A DNA stretch of 64,000 bases from Gnetum montanum (lineage: Eukaryota > Streptophyta > Gnetopsida > Gnetales > Gnetaceae): NCBI GenBank assembly GCA_015680685.1, contig MNCI01014694.1, positions 847,031 through 911,030 of the forward strand, written 5' to 3'. Positions within the stretch are counted from its first letter, which is position 1. Each line of letters starts with the position of its first letter. The translations under genes were made by a program, and so were the position numbers. The notes under the pieces are model-generated. The model had not been told where the DNA came from. It was given only the letters and a program-made list of their open reading frames with translations, and made no database searches. Below, piece after piece: positions 55,764-64,000 of the stretch.

Positions 55764-56636
55764 TGATGAAGTTTCAAAAGTCCTGTGTTTACTGGGCTGC
55801 GTATACGTGTCCGTGTCAACGTGGCCCCGTCGACGCAACTGCCACGCATTGACGAGGCCCCGTATACATAGCCATCTATCCTGGGCTATAAATAAGAGGG
55901 CCCTCCACCTCATATAGAATCCATAATTTAGTTGTAGCGAAGCTCTTGCAGTTTGCTCCTGCAAGAGATAGATTATTTTCCCAAGTGCATGCTCACAGTG
56001 TGATGCTTGTAATTGTACAGAATCTTTATTCGAGTGTGACGTACTTGGACACGCACATGATCGGCAATAAAGATTGAGATTACTTCATCATTGTAGCATT
56101 CACTTAGTTTAATTGTTTAATTTAATTTTTAATTATTTTTGTTATTTATTACTTTCTTAGTTAACATTTCTTTATCGTCATTTACTATTCCTGTTGTTAA
56201 ATGTGGAATGAGTATGACTTAATCACGAGCATTTAAGTGTGACTACTTGGTAACCCAGTAGCATACCTAGGATTTATGCTTGGTAATCCCAGTGGTAGTC
56301 GTGCACGAAGTCCAAGGTGTGTACAGATGATTAAGGAATGAAAGCTCATCGCACTTAGGTTAGTTTAGACTTCATTTCCTATTGCTCATTAGCTTAATTA
56401 ATATTATCTTCCATTGTCTCTAGGAGTAGCATTAGATTAGGAACACATCATACGTCTCACTCTGGACTAAACCATATGTGACAAAGAAAATACTAGTCCA
56501 AGTGGGAAGATAGCGAACTACGATCAACGTGTAACTATCTAGATACCACAACTAGCCTGTCCGTGGAGTTCGACCAGATCATGCATGAACGCTCGTATTT
56601 GTATGGTTGGGCGTAGGGACACCTTGCCGCTCATCA
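55764..56636 (+). repeat. RE8 5' LTR
   Basis: 873 bp, TGATGA to TCATCA. U3 cores: GTATAC 55801, GTCAAC 55815, GTCGAC 55829, ATTGAC about 55848, GTATAC 55862, with GC-rich spacers (GTGGCCCC, GAGGCCCC). TATAAATA is at 55887. The first three cores sit at -86, -72 and -58, the same phase as RE4 and RE7. The U5 stem is TGGACTA (56463-56469) with TAGTCCA (56494-56500). Confidence 0.92.
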
Positions 56637-56656
56637 TTGACGCTGTTGCCAGGGAT
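56637..56656 (+). other. RE8 primer-binding site
   Basis: TTGACGCTGTTGCCAGGGAT is the tRNA-Asp type with a few transitions. Confidence 0.85.
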
Positions 56657-56766
56657 GGTGCTAGTTATCTAGATTAGTTATATCATACAAGATTGTTGTA
56701 AAGAACTTAACGATATATCTCTTAGAAAGAAGAAATTATAAAAGTCACATAAATTCACACACAACA

Positions 56767-58761
56767 ATGCCTCTCCTACAAGATGATAATAATGCCACAC
56801 TTAGTGAGGAAGTTCATTGGAGAACCAATGAACTATATGACGATGAAGATTCGAGTATACAACCTAAAGTGGGAGTTTCTTATAAACATGAACGAAAACA
56901 ACGTCATCCCAACACACGAAGACATAACTTACCTGATGCCGATGAACCCCCACTGGCCACTACAAGCTTAACGCAAATACAAGAGGCTGTTCGAATCTCA
57001 CGTAGGCATCGTAAAGAGAGCCGACTACCCAGGCTCGATTTAAATAACTTTCCCAAATTTTCAGGAGGCTATGACTTAGATCTACATCAATATTTACAAG
57101 TCTTCTACGATGCCTGCACATGGAACAACATTGATAATGGATGGCAAAAAATTAAGCTCTTTCCCATGACACTTGTTGACCAAGCAAAAGTATGGTATAG
57201 ATCATTGAAACCAAAGTCAATACGACGCTAGTCAACAATGGTAGAAGTATTTAACAAAAAATATCAAACCTACGCAAGAGTATCAGCCTTGAGGAAACAA
57301 ATACAAGGATGGAAACAAGCAAAACATGAACCCTTGGGCATGGCCTTAGGAAGATATTATGCACTATTAAAAAATTATCCAGGCCATGGGTTTTCCAAGG
57401 AAAGGCTAATGTATCATATCATTGATGGGCTACGTAATGAAACAAGAGAAACCTTAGGAATGTATGCCCAAGGTCAACTATATGAACTATGAACCCATCA
57501 AATCCAAGAGCTTGGTAAGCAGGTACCAAAAGATGAAGGAGAATTAGCTCAATGGGAGAGTGTTGAAAAACATCAACGAGACCAAAATCTCAACTTAACA
57601 AAGGTCCCTAATTATAAAAAGGAGAGATCAACTAATCTCAAGGTGGAAACATCATCTTTGCCAATACAACAAACATTAGAAGAAGTCAAGGCAAAGATCA
57701 ATAAGATGTTGGACTGGACGCATCAAAGGTGTGGAGAATGTGTCAATATTATTGGAGATAAAGTTTCAACAACCCAAGAAGCAGGACAAAACAATAGACA
57801 ATCGGAAAGAAGGGATAAAGAAAAGAAGAGCTCAACTTTCAATCATACATATGAATGCAACATATGCCTGTATGATCACCGCAAGGGCTAATGCCCAATA
57901 TTGTTATATCTACATGAGCATTGGGGAAACACATTACATCCAGAGTTTGTATAAAGATACTATGTTCGATCACAGTAGCAACAATCCTAGTCGTGGGGGA
58001 GACCACCCTTAGACTGGAGACACCCTTCATATCATCTAAGCCTAAACGCTTATCTTGTTCAACATCCTGTTTCTCCAATTGGGCCACCATACTTTATCTC
58101 ACCACAGTACCATTCTCCTCAATATTATCAACCCAGGCCTTCAACACAACCACCACCTTGTGCACCTTATACTCCTCCTAACTTTCAACATTCTCATCCT
58201 TTCCCTCCTTCTACACTGCCACCAATTGTTCCTAAGGTGTCTACACCATAGCAACAACCCACAAACATTACTTGTGCTACTACTTCCAACAGCAGTGAGA
58301 GACCTTAGCAACATCGAAAGTGTCCCTTCTTTAAACATGGTCGTAGAAAGGGACAACACAATTCTGAGGCCACTGCATCCTCCAATGCAACACAAGCCCC
58401 ACACTGTGGTGCACCCTTACCTTCGAACCAAATGCCTCATGTAACTTCATCAGGGCCACCAACTCACACTCCAACAACCATACGACCCAATGAACACAGA
58501 CATGAAGAGCAACAACCCCATCCTTGCATACCATCTAACGGTCCTAAACATCATAGTGGGTCAACTCTTTATCCAGGAACCACATCTTATAAAGTGCCCC
58601 ACTATGCTCATTATAACCAAGTGTGTGAACCCCTATGGGATAAGTATGGACCAATTCCAACATTTCCAATATGCAAGGATCCCAGCCACCAGTTATTAAT
58701 CCGTGCTGTCCTCAACCGTTTAGTTATAAGGAATATCCCTCATTCTAACAAGCGGTATTAA
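56767..58761 (+). pseudogene. gag: RE8 gag, single frame with deamination-type stops
   Basis: From ATG 56767 to a double TAA at 58761 the reading stays in one frame for about 664 codons, interrupted only by stops that CAA/CAG/CGA-to-stop changes could explain (for example 57229, 57490, 57889 and others). Core motifs: LPRLDLNNFPKFSGGYD, NIDNGWQKIKLFPMTLVDQAKVWYRSL (to about residue 155), then RKQIQGWKQAKHEPLGMALGRYYALL. The knuckle is CNICLYDHRKG-stop-CPI at about residues 362-376. A long Pro/His/Gln-rich tail ends it. It differs clearly from the other gags and is the least shifted one. Confidence 0.88.
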
Positions 58762-59758
58762 TAACCATTTTTATTTTTTATTTGATTTTACAACTTTTTT
58801 TTTTCCAATTTTTCATTTTTCAACATTTTGTTGTGTTTTTATCTTTTTATGTTTTTGTAAGTAATATCGTCTATGAATAAAACACTCATGTGGATCATTG
58901 GTTGAGGTGTGTTCTATGCTATCAAGTCTCGACAATCAATTATGTGGACAGTAAGCCCACTACACCCACGCATCCACTCTACAAATAAGAGGTTCTGTTC
59001 GAGGGTACAGTGATATTCTTGATATTTTTGAACTTAAAATTAATTTTGCGTTCATTGTACCCCGAATGAAGAAGGATGGACCAAGAGGGAATGATTAGGG
59101 TGTGACACCAAGGGGACTTGCGGATTCTCTTTGGTGATGTTTGTGGGAGTTATCATGCAATGTGGTTGTACTAAGATCCTTGTAGATCTAATGAAAAATG
59201 GGAGTAAGAGTAATCAAAAGGGCATTCAAAAATCAAATACTGTTCTAGGGGGTTCCATTGGAAAGACATGCACCCATGCCTGAAGGTTGGCGATTTCTCT
59301 GGATTCAGTGAAGTGGAAAAAAAAAAGAAAGAGAAAAAAAGAAAAGAAAAAGAAAATGTGCCACAAAACAAAAGTCACTCCTCCCTTGAATAAAACACCA
59401 AGTGATCGTACACCTTGTTGTTTTGGTACTCTCATAGTCACTCATCATGGGATGAAACAATGCGGTGTCACTGATTTGAGAAATGGACTTGGTCTTGATC
59501 TTGGAATGATGGGTTAATAACACATTAATCATGCTTTACATGCAGGATTCACTGTGCCTTTGATTAGTCACGTCATGTCCCAATCTCTTTGATCCCTTTC
59601 TATAGTTTGTCTCATCTCACTGTTTGTGTAATTGTAGCTCGTGGCCCATGTAGCATAGAATTTTCATCTCATTTCGGTGATATTTACATGTGTTTGTTTT
59701 GTGGAGTTAGTGCGAATTACATTTAACCCTTATAGTGCCCAAAGACACTTTAAGTGTG
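58762..59758 (+). other. RE8 post-gag non-coding region
   Basis: No gene is supported. A T-rich block (about 58770-58860) corresponds to the post-pol block of other elements. AGGGTGTGACACCAAGGGGACTT (near 59098) and GAAAGACATGCACCCATGCC (near 59261) are shared with RE3 and RE4. The GGTGTG hairpin is not conserved here. A purine run lies at 59318-59356. Confidence 0.6.
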
Positions 59759-59815
59759 ATTACACAAGGGCATAATAGGTTGAAACCTGCTTTGGGGAGG
59801 ACCCACTTGTGTAAT
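59759..59815 (+). ncRNA. RE8 copy of the three-way-junction RNA motif
   Basis: P1 is a perfect 10-bp ATTACACAAG/CTTGTGTAAT (59759-59768 with 59806-59815). The strand is GGCATAAT, P2 is AGGT-TGAA-ACCT (59777-59788), the linker is GCTT, and P3 is TGGG-GAGGA-CCCA (59793-59805). P1 and P2 differ in sequence from the other elements but keep pairing and spacing. Confidence 0.75.
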
Positions 59816-60120
59816 TTTGTTGTAATCTTCACTAATTCTCTAGTTCAAACACACAATTTCTTACCCTCAACTTAATTTTACATAGTTTTCTTTCCTTAAT
59901 ATTATCCATCTATAATTTTTAACGTTCCAATGTACCATTACATTCCCTTTTTTCATAACCGCCAAATTTGTAATTGCTACAATTCACATCATTTTCATTA
60001 CAAGTGCCTCTTGAATCAATAATATTACCCTAGAACATCTTAAAACTCACTAATGTCCTTCATCTTTAACCTTAATTTCAAGAAACATTATTAAAAATTC
60101 GATCTTTCATGTGTCTCACA
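59816..60120 (+). other. RE8 non-coding stretch
   Basis: AT-rich, with no ORF or recognised motif. Confidence 0.5.
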
Positions 60121-60133
60121 TTAGTAGGGCCAA

Positions 60134-60220
60134 GATATCGTGTACGCGATATCGCGTCCCACGTGATATCGCGTACATGATACATCGTAAGCGACATCAC
60201 GTCCTATTTTCCTATAAATA
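60134..60220 (+). promoter_or_regulatory. Internal palindrome array and TATA box in RE8
   Basis: GATATC cores at 60134, 60148 and 60165, GATACATC at 60179 and GACATC at 60193 (spacing 14, 17, 14, 14), then CCTATAAATA (60211-60220). This is the layout of an LTR U3 promoter, of the GCGATATCGC type seen in RE5, not the GTCGAC type of RE8's own LTR. No R/U5 text follows, so it is not a whole LTR. It lies about 470 bp upstream of the 3' ORF, for which it could be a promoter (inference). Confidence 0.6.
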
Positions 60221-60396
60221 GGAAGCCCCCGCTGCAACACTTAGTGTTATTTTGCCATTTCCGTGTGGGGAGTTTTTGAATTTTTTCTCTGCGACTTGCG
60301 ATTGTGTGACCCTTGCTTTTTCACTCATATCTCACATACTGGTGCTCCGATTTTAATTCCGTTTGAACCTGCTTGAACCCGGAGTGTTTCGTTTAG

Positions 60397-60405
60397 TCAT
60401 GGGGG
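60397..60405 (+). other. Internal PPT-like word in RE8
   Basis: TCATGGGGG followed by AGAGA, matching the extra PPT-like words of RE4 and RE5. Confidence 0.5.
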
Positions 60406-60675
60406 AGAGACACTTACCGAAAAGTGCTCAAGTTTTTTGAAATTTCTCATCGCCCAAAGGACATCAGTTAGGGTAATTAAATTAACACTTAGGATAATTG
60501 TGCCAAAAATCATATGACCTTAAGTATACTAGGAGATTAATAATGGAAACCACCTAAGTCATAAGACCCATTATTATAATTTTTGGGCACAATCACACGT
60601 TATAACATAAGATATTTAATTAAGGCAAGCAGTAAGGTATAACTTGACTTTAAAACCAACCTTACTAACGCTTGA

Positions 60676-60690
60676 CCCATGTGATTGCAG
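60676..60690 (+). promoter_or_regulatory. 3' splice-site-like motif before RE8 3' ORF
   Basis: CCCATGTGATTGCAG ends exactly at the base before the ORF's ATG. RE1 has TTGTGATTGCAG, and RE3 and RE5 have TGTGTGTAG or TGTGTGCAG at the matching place. Use for a spliced subgenomic RNA is inferred, as reported for some envelope-like plant elements. Confidence 0.5.
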
Positions 60691-63476
60691 ATGGCCTTGA
60701 AACGTGCACAACAAGAGGGTCCTATACAAGGTGGAGCGAAACAACCTTGAAGAGGTAGAAGACAAGGTCCTACTAGACAACATGCAGAACAGGAGGTGCA
60801 ATCATTCAACATCTATCAAGATGAACCTCCTACCAGATGGTTCGGGTAGGCAGAAGGGGGAGCTGCTGCTGCACCTAAACCAGGACAACAACTCACGTTA
60901 TCCCCAGAATGTGTTGAGGCTATCCATAAGAACTCCACATTTGCTGTAGTGATTGTGGAGCTAAACTTCAAATCTTTTGTAGAGTTTGCTCCTGAGGCTA
61001 TTAGGGATCACCTCAAAGGATCTCCCTTATGACCTGTCCTCTCTGAAAACGGTGCCTCGTACTTAGGTGAAACGTACCAATTTTGGCACAATAAAGAAGA
61101 AGGTACCACAGCTGACATTTGTGGTGTGATATTAGATTTTTCTATGCAGGCAATTTCGGGAGTGTAAACCTTCCAAATTTAGGCCCCCATGTTGCTCAAT
61201 TATCTACTTGATCATATCTCGATGTGTGAAAGGATTAGTTAGAGAAGGCTTATGGCAGAGATAAAGCTTTTGGTGAGCTGACGACGGAAGAGCAAGTTTA
61301 CTTTAAAATTGGAAGTTATCACCTCTTCCCCACAAAAGGTTTGAAAAGAATATCTACGTATGCAGCAAGAGGATGTGCAATGTTGATGGGAAAGGTTAAC
61401 GCTAACCTTCCCCATCTATATTTAATGGAGATCCTAAGGTGATTTGAAGAACGGAAGTCGGGGAAGATGGCGCTGCCTTTTCCCTGCCTTATCAAGAAAC
61501 TGTGTCGACAGGCTGGTATTTGGGGATACACAAATGACATCCTCCGAAAAGCCTAGAATGCTTCTTATGCTGGATTGCTAAAGGCACTAGCTCCAAGAAA
61601 GATCATTGGAGAAGTGCTGAGACCTGAAGAAGAAGAAAATATAACTGGACCACCTGTAACTCAACTTACAGAACCCAGTCAACCTCCAACCACAGGTCCT
61701 AGCCAACAATAACAAGTAGGGCCAGGGACAAGCCAGGATCAACCATCGTTGCCGCAAGACTACAAACCATCGATGAGCCATCTAAGGGCCATTGTTGAGA
61801 CGGTTAGTTGGGGAAGTCGTGATGACACAAATCTCTTCCATGTCATCGATGATGTCGATCAGCCTACTATTTCGTTAGATCGCACAAGGGGTGAATTGTC
61901 AATTAAAATAGGAGGAGGGGAAAGCAAATGGTCACAATAGATCTCTGGAAATGCGGCATCTTTTTAGGTGCAATTAGAGACTGGTGAAGGGGCCACTATG
62001 GTGGTCATGCAATACCAGAGTACCACGGGAGCTACTGAAGTGGTCGTTAACCACATCAAGGAATCCTTTAATGTACCTATTGTGCCACCGACAGATCTCT
62101 CAGGAGCACAAGATGCTCAAACTCTTACCGAAACCTCAATGACTCCTGTGGAACATGAGGATGTACTTGATAGATTGCTTCAAACAGGACAAGTAATGAT
62201 GTCTCTATTTGACATCCCTTAGGATGTTATAGCAATTCAATCAGACCTCGTTTCCACAAAGGGAAAGCTGGTCATATCTGAAGTAAGGGCCGACCATGCT
62301 GAAGCTGAAGTGCAAAAAATACAAGAGTAGCTCGTAGCCTTACAAGTAGCATAGCGGGATCCTCTACAATTTGTTCCCACAGATCAGCTAAATAACTTTA
62401 GAATCGAGCAATTAGCAAAGCTTATCGTAAAAAATAAGAAGGTGGTAGGAGAAAAGGAGATGGCCACTTGGGATGCCTCCACAGCTCAAGCGTAAACTCA
62501 TGCGCATCTTAAGGCACTCAGGGCCTTAGAAGAAGAGAATAAGCAGTTGGTTGCAGATAACCTTCGGTTGACCTCTGTGGAGAAACAAAAGAATGTTCTC
62601 GATGAACACTTTCATCAATTATGAGAACAATTTATCTGGGTCAACTGAGATGTAAGCCGTTTAGCCAGAGAAAATTAAACCCTCTCAATGGAGGAGGTAC
62701 GCGCTATTCACCAGAAATCAGCCATCGAAATAAGCGTGTGGCAGAATAAGGCTAAACGACATGAGAAGCTGAAGGAGCACTTCCGTGATTAGGTGGGGAT
62801 GTACAAACAAATCCTAGAAAAGGAGATCCATATGGCCAAGGCTCAAATCAACAACATCAATGTTCAGCACACTGATTGGAGGGCCATATTGGACACTTAT
62901 GCCTTCGCCCACTAGGCGAAAGTTAATAACTGGGACCTGCAGATCCAAGACTTAACAAAGTACATGGAGTTGGCAAATCTCAGCGAGGCCAACCTAGCCA
63001 TGTTAATAGCAGGGCACCTGAGATTAGAGCTCGAGTAGCAGGTAGCTTCCACCCATATCAAATATGAAGCAGAATCTATAGAGCGTAAGAAGTTGGTTAA
63101 GAAACTGGATGTTGCAAATTCTAAACTTACAATGGTGAAAGAAAGCTATCAGGGCCAAAAGGATGTTGCAACCGACATGGCTCGATAGCTAACAAACCTT
63201 CACGAATACAAAGATAAATCCATATCCTTTGAATAGGAACAACAGGTGTTTATAGCGTGGTATGTTAAAGCTAACCAAATGTTCCCGCAACTACCCTGTC
63301 CATGGAAGGTGTCGACTCCATCAAACATCGGAACACTAGCATGGATGGCACAAGATCCGTGGACCGAAGAGGAGAAGCTCCAGGCCATACCTCAATGCCA
63401 TCAAGCTTCAACACCTAGAGCACAAAATAAAGGAAAAGCACCTATGGAGGAGCCACCGCCACCAGGAACTACATGA
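60691..63476 (+). pseudogene. RE8 long 3' ORF, plant-transposon-type domain plus coiled coil
   Basis: About 930 codons from ATG 60691 to TGA 63476. One frame change near 61240 and numerous CAA/CAG/TGG-type stops interrupt it. The N-terminus is Arg/Gln-rich. A helical domain runs to about residue 300 (KSFVEFAPEAIRDHL, YLGETYQFW, LPFPCLIKKLCRQAGI). The last motif recalls the plant mobile-element domain seen in Athila ORF1-type proteins. A Pro/Thr/Gln linker follows, then from about residue 510 a long Glu/Lys/Leu/Gln-rich coiled coil (AEAEVQKIQE, ALEEENKQLVADNLRL, KLKEHFRD). I see no signal peptide or membrane segment, so it does not look like an envelope protein. The function is unknown. Confidence 0.7.
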
Positions 63477-63621
63477 GTTCCAAAATTTTTGTAGTTGTAT
63501 ATATTTTGTGTGTTGTGTTTTCTTCCCACACCGTGGCATCATTCCATTTCTTTTTCTAGTTAATAATCCCATACCTATCCACTGTGTAATCACTGTAACT
63601 CAAGGACAAATTTTTATTCAG

Positions 63622-63632
63622 TCGTGGGGGTA
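63622..63632 (+). other. RE8 polypurine tract
   Basis: TCGTGGGGGTA precedes the 3' LTR, after the conserved CTCAAGGACAAATTTTTATTCAG-type block. Confidence 0.85.
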
Positions 63633-64000
63633 TGATGAAGTGTCAAAAGTCCTGCATTTACTGGGCTGTGTATATGCGACCACATCAATGAGGCCTCGTC
63701 GATGCAACCGCCACGTGTTGACGGGGCCCTGTCTACGTAGCCATCTATCCTGGGCTATAAATAAGAGGGCCCTCCGCCTCATTTAGAATCCATAATTTAG
63801 TTGTAGTGAAGCTCTTGCAGTTTGCTCCCATAAGAGATAGATTATTTTCCCAACTGCATGCCTGCAGTGTGATGCTTGTAATTGTACAGAACCTTTATTC
63901 GAGTGTGACATACTTGGACATGCACATGATTGGCAATAAAGATCGAGATTACTTCATCATTGTAGCATTCACTTAGTTTAATTGTTTAATTTAATTGTTA
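63633..64000 (+). repeat. RE8 3' LTR, cut by window end
   Basis: The first 368 bp, closely matching 55764 onward. Cores: GTATAT 63670, ATCAAT 63684, GTCGAT 63698, GTTGAC 63717, GTCTAC 63731; TATAAATA is at 63756. Spacing is the same as in the 5' LTR, although five or more core bases have changed. Confidence 0.92.

Larger units (their letters stand above)
55764..64000 (+). mobile_element. RE8, non-autonomous gag plus coiled-coil ORF element
   Basis: 5' LTR (55764-56636), PBS, gag (56767-58761), non-coding region with the junction motif, an internal promoter-like module, a 3' ORF (60691-63476), PPT and the first 368 bp of the 3' LTR (from 63633). No protease, RT, RNase H or integrase is present. 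It resembles the TR-GAG class of non-autonomous elements but has an added long ORF. Its last preceding bases, CCCAT, should recur after its 3' LTR outside the window. Confidence 0.88.

Noticed and set aside
59287-59517. Lys-rich open frame of 76 codons
   Set aside because: It is caused by a purine run (GAAAAAGAAAG) in the RE8 non-coding region and is not shared with other copies.
60134-60240. A solo LTR inside RE8
   Set aside because: No TGATGA start, no TCATCA end, no conserved R/U5 blocks and no target duplication. Only the palindrome-TATA module is present.

Overview
The window looks like intergenic heterochromatin from a seed plant with a large, repeat-rich genome. A gymnosperm or large-genome angiosperm is plausible, but the sequence alone does not decide it. 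I found no host gene, rRNA, tRNA or CRISPR. About 90% of the window is a nest of at least eight decayed Ty3/gypsy LTR retrotransposons, called RE1-RE8 here. Their RT/IN sequences (FLDGYSGYNQI, ALLDSG protease) and a primer-binding site complementary to the 3' end of tRNA-Asp (TTGGCGCCGTTGCCGGGGAC type) place them near the plant Athila/Tat group. LTRs start TGATGA and end TCATCA, run 0.8-0.9 kb, and are flanked by 5-bp target duplications.

Layout. 1-1525: unassigned, LTR-like palindrome-rich DNA. RE2 (minus strand) lies in three pieces: 1526-2400, 12603-17842 and 42790-42938. RE1 (2401-12602, TSD CCTTT) is inserted in the RE2 pol. RE3 (17843-42789, TSD CTGAC/TTGAC) is inserted in the RE2 5' LTR. 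RE4 (25397-40437, TSD CTTGG) is inserted in the RE3 3' region. RE5 (29368-36495, TSD TTCAT/TTCAC) is inserted in the RE4 integrase. 42939-47588 is AT-rich non-LTR DNA with a hairpin repeat and a SINE-like tRNA-derived head. A second nest follows: RE6 (from 47589) is broken by RE7 (from 53334), which is broken by RE8 (55764 to beyond the window end).

Coding content. RE1, RE3 and RE4 carry gag-protease-RT-RNase H-integrase relics, with RE4 missing the gag core. RE5 and RE8 lack RT/RNase H/integrase but keep gag; RE5 also keeps protease. RE8 has a long 3' ORF of about 930 codons with a coiled-coil tail. Almost every in-frame stop is explained by C-to-T or G-to-A change (CAA/CAG/CGA/TGG to stop), as expected for methylated silent DNA.

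Most interesting signals are non-coding and element-encoded. (1) In the LTRs checked, the U3 carries 6-bp palindromes at fixed phase to the TATA box (-24, -38, -58, -72, -86, -100), with the same phase even where the palindrome sequence is different. (2) A 37-nt core closed by a variable stem occurs in all five elements that keep their 3' region. It fits a three-way-junction RNA with compensatory changes in all three helices. (3) Further conserved hairpins lie in the 3' non-coding region and in U5. (4) RE8 carries a second, internal copy of the palindrome-TATA module upstream of its 3' ORF. All of this was read by eye; no search or alignment was run.
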